Made by a program: the position numbers and the translations under genes. From contig JBBRYI010000006.1 of NCBI GenBank assembly GCA_038237805.1, positions 1 through 64,000 of the forward strand: 64,000 nt of DNA. Direction: 5' to 3'. The DNA comes from JBBQFI01 sp038237805 (lineage in GTDB: Bacteria > Verrucomicrobiota > Verrucomicrobiia > Chthoniobacterales > UBA10450). Shown piece by piece: positions 27,112 through 35,950 of the stretch. Under the pieces are notes generated by a model, which had not been told where the DNA came from, made no database searches, and worked only from the letters and a program-made list of their open reading frames with translations. Numbering within the stretch: the stretch's first letter is position 1; the number at the start of each line of letters is the position of its first letter.

Positions 27112-27627
27112 GTGCAGTCATCGATACAAGTAGGGATCCGCGGCCCAGTCGTCTGGGTGAGAGTGGAAGGCAAAGGTAGTTTCCTTAACAGCGGCAATTT
27201 TAAGGAATTCGCACGACATATGGTGGAGCAGGGGTATCGCGAGTTCGTCGTCGATCTGGACAAATGCGTGATGCTTGATTCTACTTTTATGGGCACGATG
27301 GCTGGAGTTGCACTGCGCTTAAAGGAACTCGGGCAAGGGCATCTCCGTGTCGTCCATTGCGGTCAGCGCAGTCACGAATTGCTTTCCGGGCTCGGTCTCG
27401 ATCAACTCTTCAGCATTCAGGTGAACGGATCAGCCGCGCCGCAATGCGAATTGCTCAATGCGAAATCTGAAGCGGAGTCCGCCGAAGCAAAAAAACAAGA
27501 GCAGAAAAAAGAGATGCTCGACGCGCATGAAGCGCTCTGCGAAGCCGCTCCGGAAAACGTTCCCCGCTTCAAAGACGTTCTCGACTATCTAAAGCAAGAC
27601 CTGCATCAAGAGACGGCGTCGAAGTAA
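27112..27627 (+). CDS. STAS-domain anti-sigma factor antagonist
   Basis: A 171-residue protein starting with GTG. Residues 1-110 form a STAS domain: FVVDLDKCVMLDSTFMGTMAG near residue 45 holds the loop serine/threonine that is normally phosphorylated in SpoIIAA/RsbV-like proteins. The C-terminal 60 residues are a Lys/Glu-rich helix extension not typical of short antagonists. The PP2C phosphatase gene follows after 15 bp and is its likely partner. No anti-sigma kinase (RsbW/SpoIIAB) is nearby. Confidence 0.9.
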   Translation: MQSSIQVGIRGPVVWVRVEGKGSFLNSGNFKEFARHMVEQGYREFVVDLDKCVMLDSTFMGTMAGVALRLKELGQGHLRVVHCGQRSHELLSGLGLDQLFSIQVNGSAAPQCELLNAKSEAESAEAKKQEQKKEMLDAHEALCEAAPENVPRFKDVLDYLKQDLHQETASK

Positions 27628-27642
27628 TATCGCCGTCTCCTC

Positions 27643-29079
27643 ATGTGGTCATCTCTCCTTTCCGCGTTGCTCGTCGCGGCGGTGGCGGGTTGGATCTTGA
27701 CGGCGTGGTGGCAACGTCGCCGCATTCAACAGCTCGAGCGTTCGAAGGAGGAAATCGAAGTCGAAGAAACGCTTGTCTTCGATTTTCTGCATGGTCTTGG
27801 GGAAGCTTTTCGCGAAACGATCCGGCCAGGTTATTTGCACCAATTGATCGTCGAAGGCGCGACGCGCATCCTCGACGCGCGCGGCGGCGTCCTTTACATG
27901 GTGGACCGCATCGGCACCAAGCTTGCGCCCGCATTTATTTCCAAAGGTGCTCCTCCACTCGTGGACGTTCCAGAAGCTGTCTTGCGGCAGGCGGTGACTA
28001 ACCCCGCCGAGTTGGAAAATTATCTGCGCACCCGCACGATTGATCCGGGAGAAGGCGTCGTCGGACGCGTTTGGCAGACTGGTCAGCCGGTAAACTTGTC
28101 TGATCTGGCGGATGCGCCTGAGTTGGCGAAACTGCGCACTTCAGCTTTCGGCTCGGACTCGGTCATGGTTACGCCGCTTCTTTACGGGAAGCAAAATATG
28201 GGGGTGCTCGCGCTCGGTCAGACAGCGAAGAGCCCGCCCTTTTCGCAAAGCGATTTCGTTATTTTTAAATCGATTGCCGAGCAATCAGCGTTCGCGCTTT
28301 ACAACGCCATCATCTATTCCGAAGCGAACGAGAAAAAACGTCTCGACCACGATCTGCAAATCGCGCGCGAAATTCAGCGCGTGCTGTTGCCCTCGGTTGC
28401 GCCGTCGGTCACGGGTTTCGAAATCCATGGACTGAATATTCCCGCCCGTCAGGTCAGCGGCGATTATCTTGATTACATCAAAGTAGATGATGAAAGACTC
28501 GGGGTTGCGATCGCGGATGTATCCGGGAAAGGCGTGCCGGCATCGCTCATCATGGCGATTTGCCGCAGCGTTTTGCGCAGCACAGCCCCGAACAATCCGT
28601 CGCCCGCCGATGTCTTACAGAAGGTGAACCGCCAGCTTTATCCCGACATCAAAGAAGACATGTTCATCAGCATGGCTTACGTCATTCTCGATCACGTGCA
28701 CAATGCCATCACACTCGCGCGCGCGGGGCATGATGCACCGCTGCATTATAAACACGCCACGCGTACCGTCACGCCGGTTAAGCCGCCGGGAATGGCCGTG
28801 GGCATTGACAGTGGTGACGTGTTCGATAGGATAACGCGCGATTTTTCCCTCGAGCTGGAGCGCGATGATTGCCTGATTTTTTATACTGACGGCGTCACCG
28901 AAGCGCTCGACGCGGAAGGCGATGAATTCGGTCTGGAACGGATGATGGAGTCCGTGCGCGAAAGTGCAGATAAAGGCGCGTCTGCTATTATAAGTCGCAT
29001 AACCGAGGACGTTCGAAACTTCGTCGGATCACAACCCCAGAACGATGACATTACTTTGATTGCAATTCGGAAAACATGA
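27643..29079 (+). CDS. Membrane GAF-PP2C (RsbU/SpoIIE-type) phosphatase
   Basis: 478 residues: one N-terminal membrane segment (LLSALLVAAVAGWILTAWW), a short coiled coil, a GAF domain about 60-215, and a SpoIIE-type PP2C domain from about 245. The latter shows VSGDYLDYIKV, IADVSGKGVPASLIMAI, RAGHDAPLHY and IFYTDGVTEALD, with metal-binding Asp residues. Expected to sense a ligand through GAF and dephosphorylate the neighbouring STAS protein, freeing a sigma factor. The stop overlaps grpE (ATGA), placing stress-signalling and chaperone genes in one transcript. Confidence 0.93.
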   Translation: MWSSLLSALLVAAVAGWILTAWWQRRRIQQLERSKEEIEVEETLVFDFLHGLGEAFRETIRPGYLHQLIVEGATRILDARGGVLYMVDRIGTKLAPAFISKGAPPLVDVPEAVLRQAVTNPAELENYLRTRTIDPGEGVVGRVWQTGQPVNLSDLADAPELAKLRTSAFGSDSVMVTPLLYGKQNMGVLALGQTAKSPPFSQSDFVIFKSIAEQSAFALYNAIIYSEANEKKRLDHDLQIAREIQRVLLPSVAPSVTGFEIHGLNIPARQVSGDYLDYIKVDDERLGVAIADVSGKGVPASLIMAICRSVLRSTAPNNPSPADVLQKVNRQLYPDIKEDMFISMAYVILDHVHNAITLARAGHDAPLHYKHATRTVTPVKPPGMAVGIDSGDVFDRITRDFSLELERDDCLIFYTDGVTEALDAEGDEFGLERMMESVRESADKGASAIISRITEDVRNFVGSQPQNDDITLIAIRKT

Positions 29080-29621
29080 AAAGGGAGACAAAACAAGAGG
29101 CGGACGATAGAGCCATGGCTGCGGCGCGTGCGAAGGTGGAAGGCGGCGCGGCGACAGATGACGATGGCGAGAATTTGCAAGCCGACCTCGACCGGTTTCG
29201 CGATCTCGCGTTGCGGAGCCAGGCCGACTTCGAGAATTACAAAAAGCGCGCCGCGCGTGAGAAGGACGAAGCGATTAAGTACGCGAACAGTTCGTTACTC
29301 GAACGGCTCGTCCCCATTTTAGATAATTTCGAGCTCGGCCTTTCCGCCGCTCGCAGTGAAGGCGAAACGTCCCCGGTTTTTTCGGGAATGAGCATGATCC
29401 TGAAACAGCTCAACGATCTTCTGACCGAAAACGGGGCGCAACCAATCGAAGCCGAGGGAAAAAAATTCGACCCGAATTTGCACGAAGCGATCGCGCGCGA
29501 ACCAAGCGACGATGTTCCTGAAGGCACGGTTTTGCGCCAAACACGGCGCGGCTATCGCTTGAAGGATCGGCTTCTTCGCCCATCGAGCGTAGTCGTTTCG
29601 AGTGGACCGGCTGTCTCCTAA
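29076..29621 (+). CDS. grpE: GrpE nucleotide exchange factor
   Basis: Cochaperone that releases ADP from DnaK. 181 residues. N-terminal coiled coil with LRSQADFENYKKRAAREKDE, then LLERLVPILDNFELGL, and the beta domain with GKKFDPNLHEAIAREPSDDV and EGTVLRQTRRGYRLKDRLLR. Coupled to the phosphatase gene by a 4-bp overlap and followed by dnaJ. dnaK itself is not in the window. Confidence 0.96.
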   Translation: MKRETKQEADDRAMAAARAKVEGGAATDDDGENLQADLDRFRDLALRSQADFENYKKRAAREKDEAIKYANSSLLERLVPILDNFELGLSAARSEGETSPVFSGMSMILKQLNDLLTENGAQPIEAEGKKFDPNLHEAIAREPSDDVPEGTVLRQTRRGYRLKDRLLRPSSVVVSSGPAVS

Positions 29622-29622
29622 T

Positions 29623-29697
29623 CTTGCTCTTACTTTGCTGTTGCTCCCACTCCTTCGTTTTAACGCCGATGCTGGAGAGTAAGAGTGGGAGCAAGAG
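29623..29697. repeat. Inverted repeat between grpE and dnaJ
   Basis: GCTCCCACTC (29643-29652) pairs with GAGTGGGAGC (29683-29692); the flanks CTTGCTCTTACT and AGAGTAAGAG extend the pairing imperfectly. Could form a hairpin separating grpE from dnaJ. The rest of the 162-bp gap is purine-rich and empty. Confidence 0.55.
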
Positions 29698-29783
29698 GAA
29701 GACTATGAGGAAGAGGAAGATTATGAACAGAACTTGCTCTAATCATTTCCTGCTTTCCTGATTCGTTTTCTTTTCGTTTTCGC

Positions 29784-30920
29784 ATGACAAAAAAACGCGA
29801 TTATTACGAAGTCCTCAGCGTCGAACGCACCGCGTCCGGCGAGGAAGTGAAACGCGCTTATCGCAAACTCGCGGTCAAATTTCATCCCGATAAAAATCCG
29901 GGCGACCCGCACGCGGAGGAGAAATTCAAAGAGCTCGGCGAAGCCTACGACGTGCTCATGGATGCCGATAAACGCGCAGCCTACGATCGCTTTGGTCACG
30001 CCGCATTTACACAAGGGGGCGCAGGTCGCGGTGGTTTTCACGATCCATTCGATATTTTTCGTGAAGTCTTTAGCGGAGCGGGCGGCGCCGGCGGAATTTT
30101 CGAAACTTTTTTCGGCGGCGGTATCAACACCGATCACGAAGGACGGCAGCGCGGTTCCGATCTGCGCTACGACATGCAGATCACGCTCGAAGAAGCGGCC
30201 TTCGGAGTGGAAAAGGAAATCGAGATTCGGAAATTCGACCGTTGCGAGAAATGCCACGGTTCCGGCGCGGAACCCGGCTCGCGCGCGATCAATTGTCCTA
30301 CTTGCGGCGGTCGCGGGCAGGTCATCAGCTCACGCGGTTTTTTTCAGGTCTCGCAATCGTGTTCGCGTTGTCATGGCACCGGCCAGATTATCGAGAAACC
30401 GTGTCGCGTGTGCGAAGGCGAAGGCCGTCTCGAAGGCCAAAGCCGCATCAAGTTAAAAATTCCCGCAGGCATCGGCGATGGTTCTCGGCTGCGCTCCACC
30501 GGCAACGGCGAAGCCGGAATTCGCGAGGGTCCATCCGGCGATCTTTACGTCGTCATGCACGTGAAGGAGCACGAAATTTTTCAGCGCGAAGATGACGATC
30601 TTCATTGCGAAGTGCCGATCTCTTTCGTCCTCGCGGCGTTGGGTGGGGAAGTCGCCGTGCCAACTCTCGAGGGCAAAGCGAATATTAAGGTGCCCGCCGG
30701 GACACAGAGCGGCCAGGTCTTTAAACTGCGCAACAGAGGTATCGCCAATGTGAATGGTCGTGGCCGCGGTGATTTGCTCGCGCGCCTCTTTGTTGAAGTG
30801 CCGACGCACTTGAACGGCGAGCAGCGTCTAAAACTCGAACAATTTTCCGCGCTCTGCGGCGAGGAAAACACGCCTTTGCACAAAAGTTTCTTTAATCGCG
30901 CCAAACAATTCTTTCGCTGA
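29784..30920 (+). CDS. dnaJ: DnaJ chaperone
   Basis: Hsp40 cochaperone stimulating DnaK. 378 residues. J domain with YRKLAVKFHPDKNPGD (HPD) near residue 32. Gly/Phe-rich region about 75-115. Zinc domain with four Cys motifs: CEKCHGSG, CPTCGGRG, CSRCHGTG, CRVCEGEG. C-terminal substrate domains include GDLYVVMHVKEHEIFQREDD. Complete type I DnaJ. Confidence 0.97.
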   Translation: MTKKRDYYEVLSVERTASGEEVKRAYRKLAVKFHPDKNPGDPHAEEKFKELGEAYDVLMDADKRAAYDRFGHAAFTQGGAGRGGFHDPFDIFREVFSGAGGAGGIFETFFGGGINTDHEGRQRGSDLRYDMQITLEEAAFGVEKEIEIRKFDRCEKCHGSGAEPGSRAINCPTCGGRGQVISSRGFFQVSQSCSRCHGTGQIIEKPCRVCEGEGRLEGQSRIKLKIPAGIGDGSRLRSTGNGEAGIREGPSGDLYVVMHVKEHEIFQREDDDLHCEVPISFVLAALGGEVAVPTLEGKANIKVPAGTQSGQVFKLRNRGIANVNGRGRGDLLARLFVEVPTHLNGEQRLKLEQFSALCGEENTPLHKSFFNRAKQFFR

Positions 30921-31014
30921 TCTTTCCCGGCGTTTCGGTAGCTTGTTGCTTCTTCCCGGGATAACGGGATTCAACCCTCAACATTGAAGCACGCCAGTCG
31001 TGCGAACTAATAAT

Positions 31015-31470
31015 ATGAAGGACGAAACAAAAATCAGTCGCGAACGCATGGTCGCGTTGCTCAACGAAGATCTTGCGCGCGAATATCAAGCCATTATCGC
31101 CTACGTCATTTACAGCCAGACGTTGAAAGGCGCGGAATACAATCACATCGCGCAGGAATTGGAAAAGCACGCCGGCGAAGAGTTGCAACATGCGATCCAG
31201 ATCGCGAAGCAGATCGACTATTTTAACGGTGAGCCGGTAAACAAGCCGAAGGAAGTGAAAGTTTCCGACAAACCGAAAGAGATGTTGCGCTTCGATCTCG
31301 AAAACGAACGTCAGACCCTCATTAATTATCGGCAGCGCATTCGTCAAGCCGACACCATGGGCGAGTTTGCGCTCGGCGAAGTGTTGCGGGAAATCATCGC
31401 GCAGGAGCAGGAACATCTGCAGGACCTTGCCGACGCTCTTGGCATCGACACGCCAAAGATCGAGGGATAA
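31015..31470 (+). CDS. Ferritin-like (bacterioferritin-type) protein
   Basis: A 151-residue four-helix protein. Potential di-iron ligands: Glu in LNEDLAREYQAI, the EKHAGEELQHAIQIAKQI block (ExxH-like), Glu in LENERQTLINYRQR, and AQEQEHLQDLADAL. Length and spacing fit small bacterioferritin/Dps-like diiron proteins storing or detoxifying iron. The ATG at 31015 is preferred over an upstream GTG at 31000. Confidence 0.85.
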   Translation: MKDETKISRERMVALLNEDLAREYQAIIAYVIYSQTLKGAEYNHIAQELEKHAGEELQHAIQIAKQIDYFNGEPVNKPKEVKVSDKPKEMLRFDLENERQTLINYRQRIRQADTMGEFALGEVLREIIAQEQEHLQDLADALGIDTPKIEG

Positions 31471-31486
31471 GGGAATCAGCGAATCG

Positions 31487-31556
31487 TTCACAGATTTCGC
31501 AGATTTACACAGATTAAAGGGACGGAGTCTCCGCGAAAACAATCCGTGAAATCTGC
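31487..31556. repeat. Intergenic repeat of the 'cagattt/aaatctg' type
   Basis: CACAGATTTCGCAGATTTAC on the left and AATCCGTGAAATCTGCG on the right form an imperfect inverted repeat. A fragment with the same words (CCACAGATTTTCGCAGATTA) is embedded in the element at 37538-37674. Confidence 0.6.
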
Positions 31557-31570
31557 GTATTCTCTCTTGC

Positions 31571-32392
31571 ATGCATCGTTTCTACATTCCGCCTAACGAG
31601 TGGAATTCCGGTGTGCCTGTGTTGCGTGGAGCAGAGGCGCACCATGCGCGCGATGTCCTGCGCCTTAAAGCGGGCGCCAAAGTCGTTCTCTTCAATGGTC
31701 GCGGTCGCGAACTGACCGCCGAGATCACCTCGGTCGACGACACCGCAATTCATCTGCGCAAATTGCACGAAGCAACTACGCCGCCGCTTCCCTGCCGTAT
31801 TACGCTCGCGCAGGCGATTCCGAAGGGGAAAAACATGGATCTCATTGTGCAAAAGGCCGTCGAGATCGGCGCAGCGGAAATTGCGCCGCTCATTTCCGAT
31901 CGCACCATCGTGCATCTTGATGATGAGACCGCCGCGCAGAAACAAACCAAATGGCAGAACATCGTGATCGAAGCAGCCAAGCAATGCGGACAGAATTGGC
32001 TGCCCGACGTGCGCGCTCCGCGAAAACTCGCTCAATTTTTCCGCGAGGCAGATGTAGCGGCGGTTGCGTCGGCCGCCGAACCTTCAGACAGGCGCCTGGC
32101 CCAAGCACCTCTACATCCGCTTCGCCTCATCGGCTCTCTGCAAGCCGACGCGCAGCATTTGAGAAAAATTCTTCAAGACCATATTCAGCATCACGGCGCC
32201 TTGCCGAAAAATGTTTTGATGCTCGTCGGCCCCGAAGGCGATTTCACGCCGGCCGAGCTTGCCCTCGCACGCACCCACGGCTGTCGGCCCATCACGCTTG
32301 GCCCGATTATTCTTCGCGTCGAGACCGCCGCGATCTACTGCCTTAGTATTCTTTCCTACGAACTCCTCGTTCGCGATGCCGCCTCGCTGTAG
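31571..32392 (+). CDS. rsmE: 16S rRNA (uracil1498-N3)-methyltransferase
   Basis: SAM-dependent methyltransferase of small-subunit rRNA, SPOUT (knotted) class. 273 residues, about 30 longer than usual. N-terminal PUA-like RGAEAHHARDVLRLKAG; EIGAAEIAPLISDRTIV; knot motifs MLVGPEGDFTPAELALA and LGPIILRVETAAIYCLS. The excess length is explained by an in-frame palindromic element (32051-32117) encoding ADVAAVASAAEPSDRRLAQA between two core strands. A CCTAACGA motif at 31592-31599 encodes PNE at residues 8-10. Confidence 0.95.
   Translation: MHRFYIPPNEWNSGVPVLRGAEAHHARDVLRLKAGAKVVLFNGRGRELTAEITSVDDTAIHLRKLHEATTPPLPCRITLAQAIPKGKNMDLIVQKAVEIGAAEIAPLISDRTIVHLDDETAAQKQTKWQNIVIEAAKQCGQNWLPDVRAPRKLAQFFREADVAAVASAAEPSDRRLAQAPLHPLRLIGSLQADAQHLRKILQDHIQHHGALPKNVLMLVGPEGDFTPAELALARTHGCRPITLGPIILRVETAAIYCLSILSYELLVRDAASL
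32051..32117. repeat. In-frame palindromic element in rsmE
   Basis: GATGTAGCGGCGGTTGCG at the left and CAAGCACCTCTACATC at the right; the right arm is the same as that of the element at 43338-43405. Fully translated within rsmE. Confidence 0.75.
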
Positions 32393-32445
32393 CCGCGGCC
32401 GCTAATACGGGCGGCAGAGACGCGCGGCCATTCGCCAAGCGGCTG

Positions 32446-32628
32446 TTAATATCCTCCGCGCATTCCTCCTGCGTTGCCTGTGTGGTGATATTGCGGAAAA
32501 GGAGAAGTTGAAGTGGTTGACGCGCTTTCCTGCGTGCTCTGAGTTTGTGCCGGCTGATTCGCGCAGCCGCAAAACAACAGACTCAATACCCATAACGAAA
32601 CGATCGGACGGAAGTAGAACGTCTTCAT
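32446..32628 (-). CDS. Small lipoprotein (60 residues)
   Basis: The ATG at 32628 begins MKTFYFRPIVSLWVLSLLFC with a lipobox-like LLFCGC, so Cys19 or Cys21 could be lipidated. The mature peptide is Gln/Ser/Thr-rich and ends HHTGNAGGMRGGY. Only the signal sequence supports it. The 250 bp upstream (32629-32878) show no further gene. Confidence 0.6.
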   Translation of the reverse strand: MKTFYFRPIVSLWVLSLLFCGCANQPAQTQSTQESASTTSTSPFPQYHHTGNAGGMRGGY

Positions 32629-32878
32629 GCGCGCATCTTTTCTTCCCGGCTGAACAAAGGCTAGCAAAAATCCCGATCGATTCTCGTGATGATCATGATG
32701 AGATTACTGTCGCAATCTTCTTTGCTACGAACTCGTGGCGTGGCGATGTGGCTGAAAAATCGTTCCGGTGAGCGGGAGCGGCAGTTCAATCCGCGGATAA
32801 GCTCTTGCCCGGAGAGGCCGGTATCGCCCGCGATCCAAAATATTTGCGACTGACACGGTCGCCTCTAGACGTCACTTT

Positions 32879-33610
32879 TTAGCGCATGATCAAACTTGAT
32901 TTTAAAAAGCGATAGCGCAGGCCGGTTACAAGGCACCCCACACCGTACTTCAAACTTCGCAAGAAGTTGATCGAGGACGCTTCCGGAAAATATTTTGTCG
33001 GACAAGTGACCTCCGCGATCGGGTAACCAAGCGCGAAGATTTGGGCGAGGATCTGATTATCGAAAAGGAAATCATCGGAGTTTTTTTTCAGCGGCAACTT
33101 TTCGAGTAACTCGCGCGAGAACGCGCGGTAGCCGGTATGAAATTCCGAGAGCTTCGTTCCCATGAGCAGATTTTGCAGAAAAGTCAGAACGCGGTTGGAG
33201 AAATATTTCCACATCGGCATCCCGCCTTTCAAAGCGCCACCGCCCAGAATGCGCGAGCCAAGGACGCAGTGATACAATCCGCTCGCGATCAGGGCCGCCA
33301 TCGTCGGGATCAGTTTCGGCGTGTATTGATAATCGGGATGAACCATGATGATGATATCGGCCTCGCGCTCCAAAGCGAGCTGGTAACATTTCTTCTGGTT
33401 CGCGCCGTATCCACGGTTGCGCGGTTGCAGATGAACGCTCGTGCGGGGCAACGCGCGGGCGATCGCGATCGTGTCGTCGGCACTCGCATCATCGACCAGG
33501 ACGATTTCATCGACGATCTCCTGCTCCATCACTTCCGCATGGGTCTGACGCAAAGTCCGCGCTGCGTTATAAGCGGGCATAACGACCACGATTTTTTTGC
33601 CACGAAACAT
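32879..33610 (-). CDS. GT2 glycosyltransferase (dolichyl-phosphate mannose synthase-like)
   Basis: A 243-residue single GT-A domain from the ATG at 33610. VVVMPAYNAARTLRQTHAEV at the N-terminus, LVDDASADDT, a PRNRGYGANQKKCYQLAL block, and IIMVHPDYQY as the DXD-equivalent region. A typical helper transferring sugar to a polyprenyl phosphate; no membrane segment at the C-terminus. The frame is open into the palindromic element upstream, but that extension has no GT homology. Confidence 0.88.
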   Translation of the reverse strand: MFRGKKIVVVMPAYNAARTLRQTHAEVMEQEIVDEIVLVDDASADDTIAIARALPRTSVHLQPRNRGYGANQKKCYQLALEREADIIIMVHPDYQYTPKLIPTMAALIASGLYHCVLGSRILGGGALKGGMPMWKYFSNRVLTFLQNLLMGTKLSEFHTGYRAFSRELLEKLPLKKNSDDFLFDNQILAQIFALGYPIAEVTCPTKYFPEASSINFLRSLKYGVGCLVTGLRYRFLKSSLIMR

Positions 33611-33620
33611 TGCAGCTGAT

Positions 33621-33688
33621 GGTGTAGCGGCGGGCGTGTCGCCCGCAAATCCAAAATCGTTGCCACCCGCTCCGCCGCCTCTACACTT
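33621..33688. repeat. Palindromic element between divergent GT2 and queE genes
   Basis: GTGTAGCGGCGGGCGTGTCG and CCGCCGCCTCTACAC arms. Both divergent frames are open through it, so longer start choices would put it in either protein; I place it in the intergenic gap. Confidence 0.8.
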
Positions 33689-33692
33689 CGGT

Positions 33693-34346
33693 GTGGGTGA
33701 ACCGACGCTGACTGTCAACGAGATCTACCATTCCATTCAGGGCGAGAGCACCTGGGCGGGTTGGCCATGCGTCTTCGTTCGGCTCACTTTTTGCGATTTG
33801 CGTTGTTCTTACTGCGATACCGAATACGCGTTTTACGAAGGCAAAAAACAGACGCTGCCGGAAATCATCGATGCAGTTGCGGCTTACCGTTGTCCGCTGG
33901 TGGAGATAACCGGCGGAGAGCCCCTTTTGCAAAAGAGTGTGCTGCCATTGATGACGTTACTCGCCGATACCGGTCATACGGTCTTGCTCGAAACAAGCGG
34001 TGCGCACGATATCTCGACGGTCGATCCGCGTGTTCATCGCATCATGGATTTGAAAACACCAGGCAGCGGCGAAGTGGAGCGCAATCTTTTTTCCAACATC
34101 CAACAGCTGACGCAACGCGACGAAGTAAAATTCGTCATCGGCTCGCGCGAAGATTACGAATGGTCGCGCGAGAAAGTTTTGCGCTACAAATTGCCGGATC
34201 ACTGTCGCGCCGTTTTGTTTTCTCCAATCTTCGGTCGGATCGATCCGCGCGAAATCGTGGAATGGATCCTGGCGGATAATTTGCACGTTCGTTTCCAACT
34301 GCAGATGCACAAGTTCATCTGGACGCCGACCCAACGCGGCGTGTGA
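33693..34346 (+). CDS. queE: 7-carboxy-7-deazaguanine synthase family radical SAM enzyme
   Basis: Radical SAM enzyme forming the deazapurine core for queuosine-type bases. IYHSIQGESTWAGWPCVFVR at the N-terminus, then the cluster motif CDLRCSYC (CX3CX2C), and VEITGGEPLLQ. The family core starts only at VNEIYHSIQGE, so the GTG at 33693 is a good start. The longer frame from 33597 would translate the palindromic element. No other queuosine genes are adjacent. Confidence 0.9.
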   Translation: MGEPTLTVNEIYHSIQGESTWAGWPCVFVRLTFCDLRCSYCDTEYAFYEGKKQTLPEIIDAVAAYRCPLVEITGGEPLLQKSVLPLMTLLADTGHTVLLETSGAHDISTVDPRVHRIMDLKTPGSGEVERNLFSNIQQLTQRDEVKFVIGSREDYEWSREKVLRYKLPDHCRAVLFSPIFGRIDPREIVEWILADNLHVRFQLQMHKFIWTPTQRGV

Positions 34347-34410
34347 AAAGTGGAGCAACAATCTTCCTCTAACTCTGCTTTCTCGCGCTACGACCCTAAC
34401 GAAAAGAAAA

Positions 34411-35805
34411 TTAAGAGGTAGCGGACGAGGAAGAATCGAAGTTGAGCGGATTCACGGTTCGCCGCATGAGTGCGACGCCGAGCTGAGACCAGATCAGCCA
34501 CGCGAGACCCGCGACTATCGCTCCGATCACGTCTGTAACGTAATGAGCACCGAGATAGATTCGCGTCAGCGCGATGAACAAGACAACTACACTGGCAATA
34601 AGGAACGTAAGCGCGCGCCAGCGGAGCGCGCTAAGACTGGCCGCGACGAAGACGGCGAGTAGCCCGTAGAAAAGAATCGATCCCATCGCGTGCCAGCTCG
34701 GGTAGGTGTCGCTCGGCAGATTGGCTAACGGATTTTCCGGAAGCGGCAGGGTCCAATGGAAAATTCTTAGGACTCCACAAAGCGCTCCTCCTCCACCCAC
34801 GGCAAGAATCAACAAGAGCAAGCGATGCCACGAACGTCGCCAGAATAGAAACAGTGCGGTTGCAAATGACGCGACGGCGAGAACGATTGGCGATCCGAGA
34901 TGGCTGACCTGCGCGGCGAAATTGATAAGCGGCCGGGTAGCGTGCTCTTGAAACCAGAAAAAGATTTTGTGATCGGCGGCGAGCAAGTGGTGGTGGCCCT
35001 CGGCGTTCGAAGCGATCGCACCGAAGGACCACGAAACGAAAGTGATGACGCATGCGCCCGCGGCCAAATGCAGCGTGAGGTAACCGGCCGGCGTTAGTTG
35101 TTTGCAGAGAAGATCGATTCGCTGCGCCACGCGGGCACTGAGACTGGCGACGCGTGGTCGTTGCAAAAACATCTGCCATCGCCATCGCAATTCCATTTCG
35201 TTGCGAGCGATCCATCCCCAAATCCAGCCGAGCGCGAGAAGGAAAAAAACGAACGCGCCCAAAACTGCGCCGGCGCGCCCGGCCCATTGATGGAGTAGTT
35301 CCCAGCTTTGGCCGAAGAAATAACCGAGCACGACAAAGATCGTGGCCCAAAGAACGCAGCCCAGTGTATTGTAAAACGCGAAACGCAAATACGGCACGCG
35401 TCCCGCACCCGCCATGAAAGGCATCAGCGCCCGCAGGAGGTGCAGGAAGTGGCTGAAGAAAACGCTCTTTCCGCCATGGCGAATAAAATAAGCATCCACT
35501 CGCGCAAGGTGTTTTTCGCGCACGCCGAACCAATGGCCATAATGTTGCAACCAGCCTCGCCCCAAATGCCGTCCTAATTCGTAGCCGATGGTATCGCCGA
35601 TGATTGCCGCGGCTGCGACCACCACAATCAAGAGTTTAAGATCGAGAACCCCTTCTCGCGCAAGAAATCCACTCGCTACCACGAGAGTTTCGCCCGGCAT
35701 AAAAAGACCGAGGAGCGGCTGACATTCCAGCATCACCACGAGGTAGACGATCAGATACGCCCACGGCCCGAGCTGACGCGCAAGATCGACAACGTAATCT
35801 ACCAT
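34411..35805 (-). CDS. DedA-family membrane protein fused to PAP2 phosphatase
   Basis: 464 residues, about 10-11 membrane segments. Residues 1-205 are DedA/VTT: LFMPGETLVVASGFLAREG, GDTIGYELGRHLGRGW, RALMPFMAGAGRVPYLRF. From about 245 a PAP2 domain: LPSDTYPSWHAMGSILFYG (PSGH-like) and TRIYLGAHYVTDVIGAIVAG. The first PAP2 motif (KX6RP) is not obvious and PSGH reads PSWH, so phosphatase activity is uncertain. DedA proteins are now linked to undecaprenyl-phosphate or lipid flipping; fusion to a PAP2 enzyme fits lipid-carrier recycling. Confidence 0.88.
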   Translation of the reverse strand: MVDYVVDLARQLGPWAYLIVYLVVMLECQPLLGLFMPGETLVVASGFLAREGVLDLKLLIVVVAAAAIIGDTIGYELGRHLGRGWLQHYGHWFGVREKHLARVDAYFIRHGGKSVFFSHFLHLLRALMPFMAGAGRVPYLRFAFYNTLGCVLWATIFVVLGYFFGQSWELLHQWAGRAGAVLGAFVFFLLALGWIWGWIARNEMELRWRWQMFLQRPRVASLSARVAQRIDLLCKQLTPAGYLTLHLAAGACVITFVSWSFGAIASNAEGHHHLLAADHKIFFWFQEHATRPLINFAAQVSHLGSPIVLAVASFATALFLFWRRSWHRLLLLILAVGGGGALCGVLRIFHWTLPLPENPLANLPSDTYPSWHAMGSILFYGLLAVFVAASLSALRWRALTFLIASVVVLFIALTRIYLGAHYVTDVIGAIVAGLAWLIWSQLGVALMRRTVNPLNFDSSSSATS

Positions 35806-35843
35806 TTCGTATTAACCGGCATTCGAGGTAGCGCTTTCTCTCT

Positions 35844-35932
35844 TTGTCATCCTTAGCGTAAGGACCTCACATTTCAGATTGTGAGTGCCGACGTATTTCG
35901 TGAGGTCCCTCGCGCCCGCTCGGGAAGACAAG
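35844..35932. repeat. Palindromic element, family D copy
   Basis: TTGTCATCCTTAGCGTAAGG...GGACCTCAC and GTGAGGTCCCTCGC...GCTCGGGAAGACAA: outer and inner arms pair imperfectly. Related copies at 40161-40244, 40883-40986, 47694-47803 and 63558-63635. It separates the DedA-PAP2 and HAD genes. Confidence 0.7.
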
Positions 35933-35950
35933 CATGTTATTTTGCCGCGG

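Noticed and set aside
30892..31572. Minus-strand frame of 226 codons
   Set aside because: Antisense to the ferritin-like gene, which has clear family motifs.
34631..35533. Minus-strand frame of 300 codons
   Set aside because: Alternative frame of the DedA-PAP2 gene; Arg-rich with no membrane segments.
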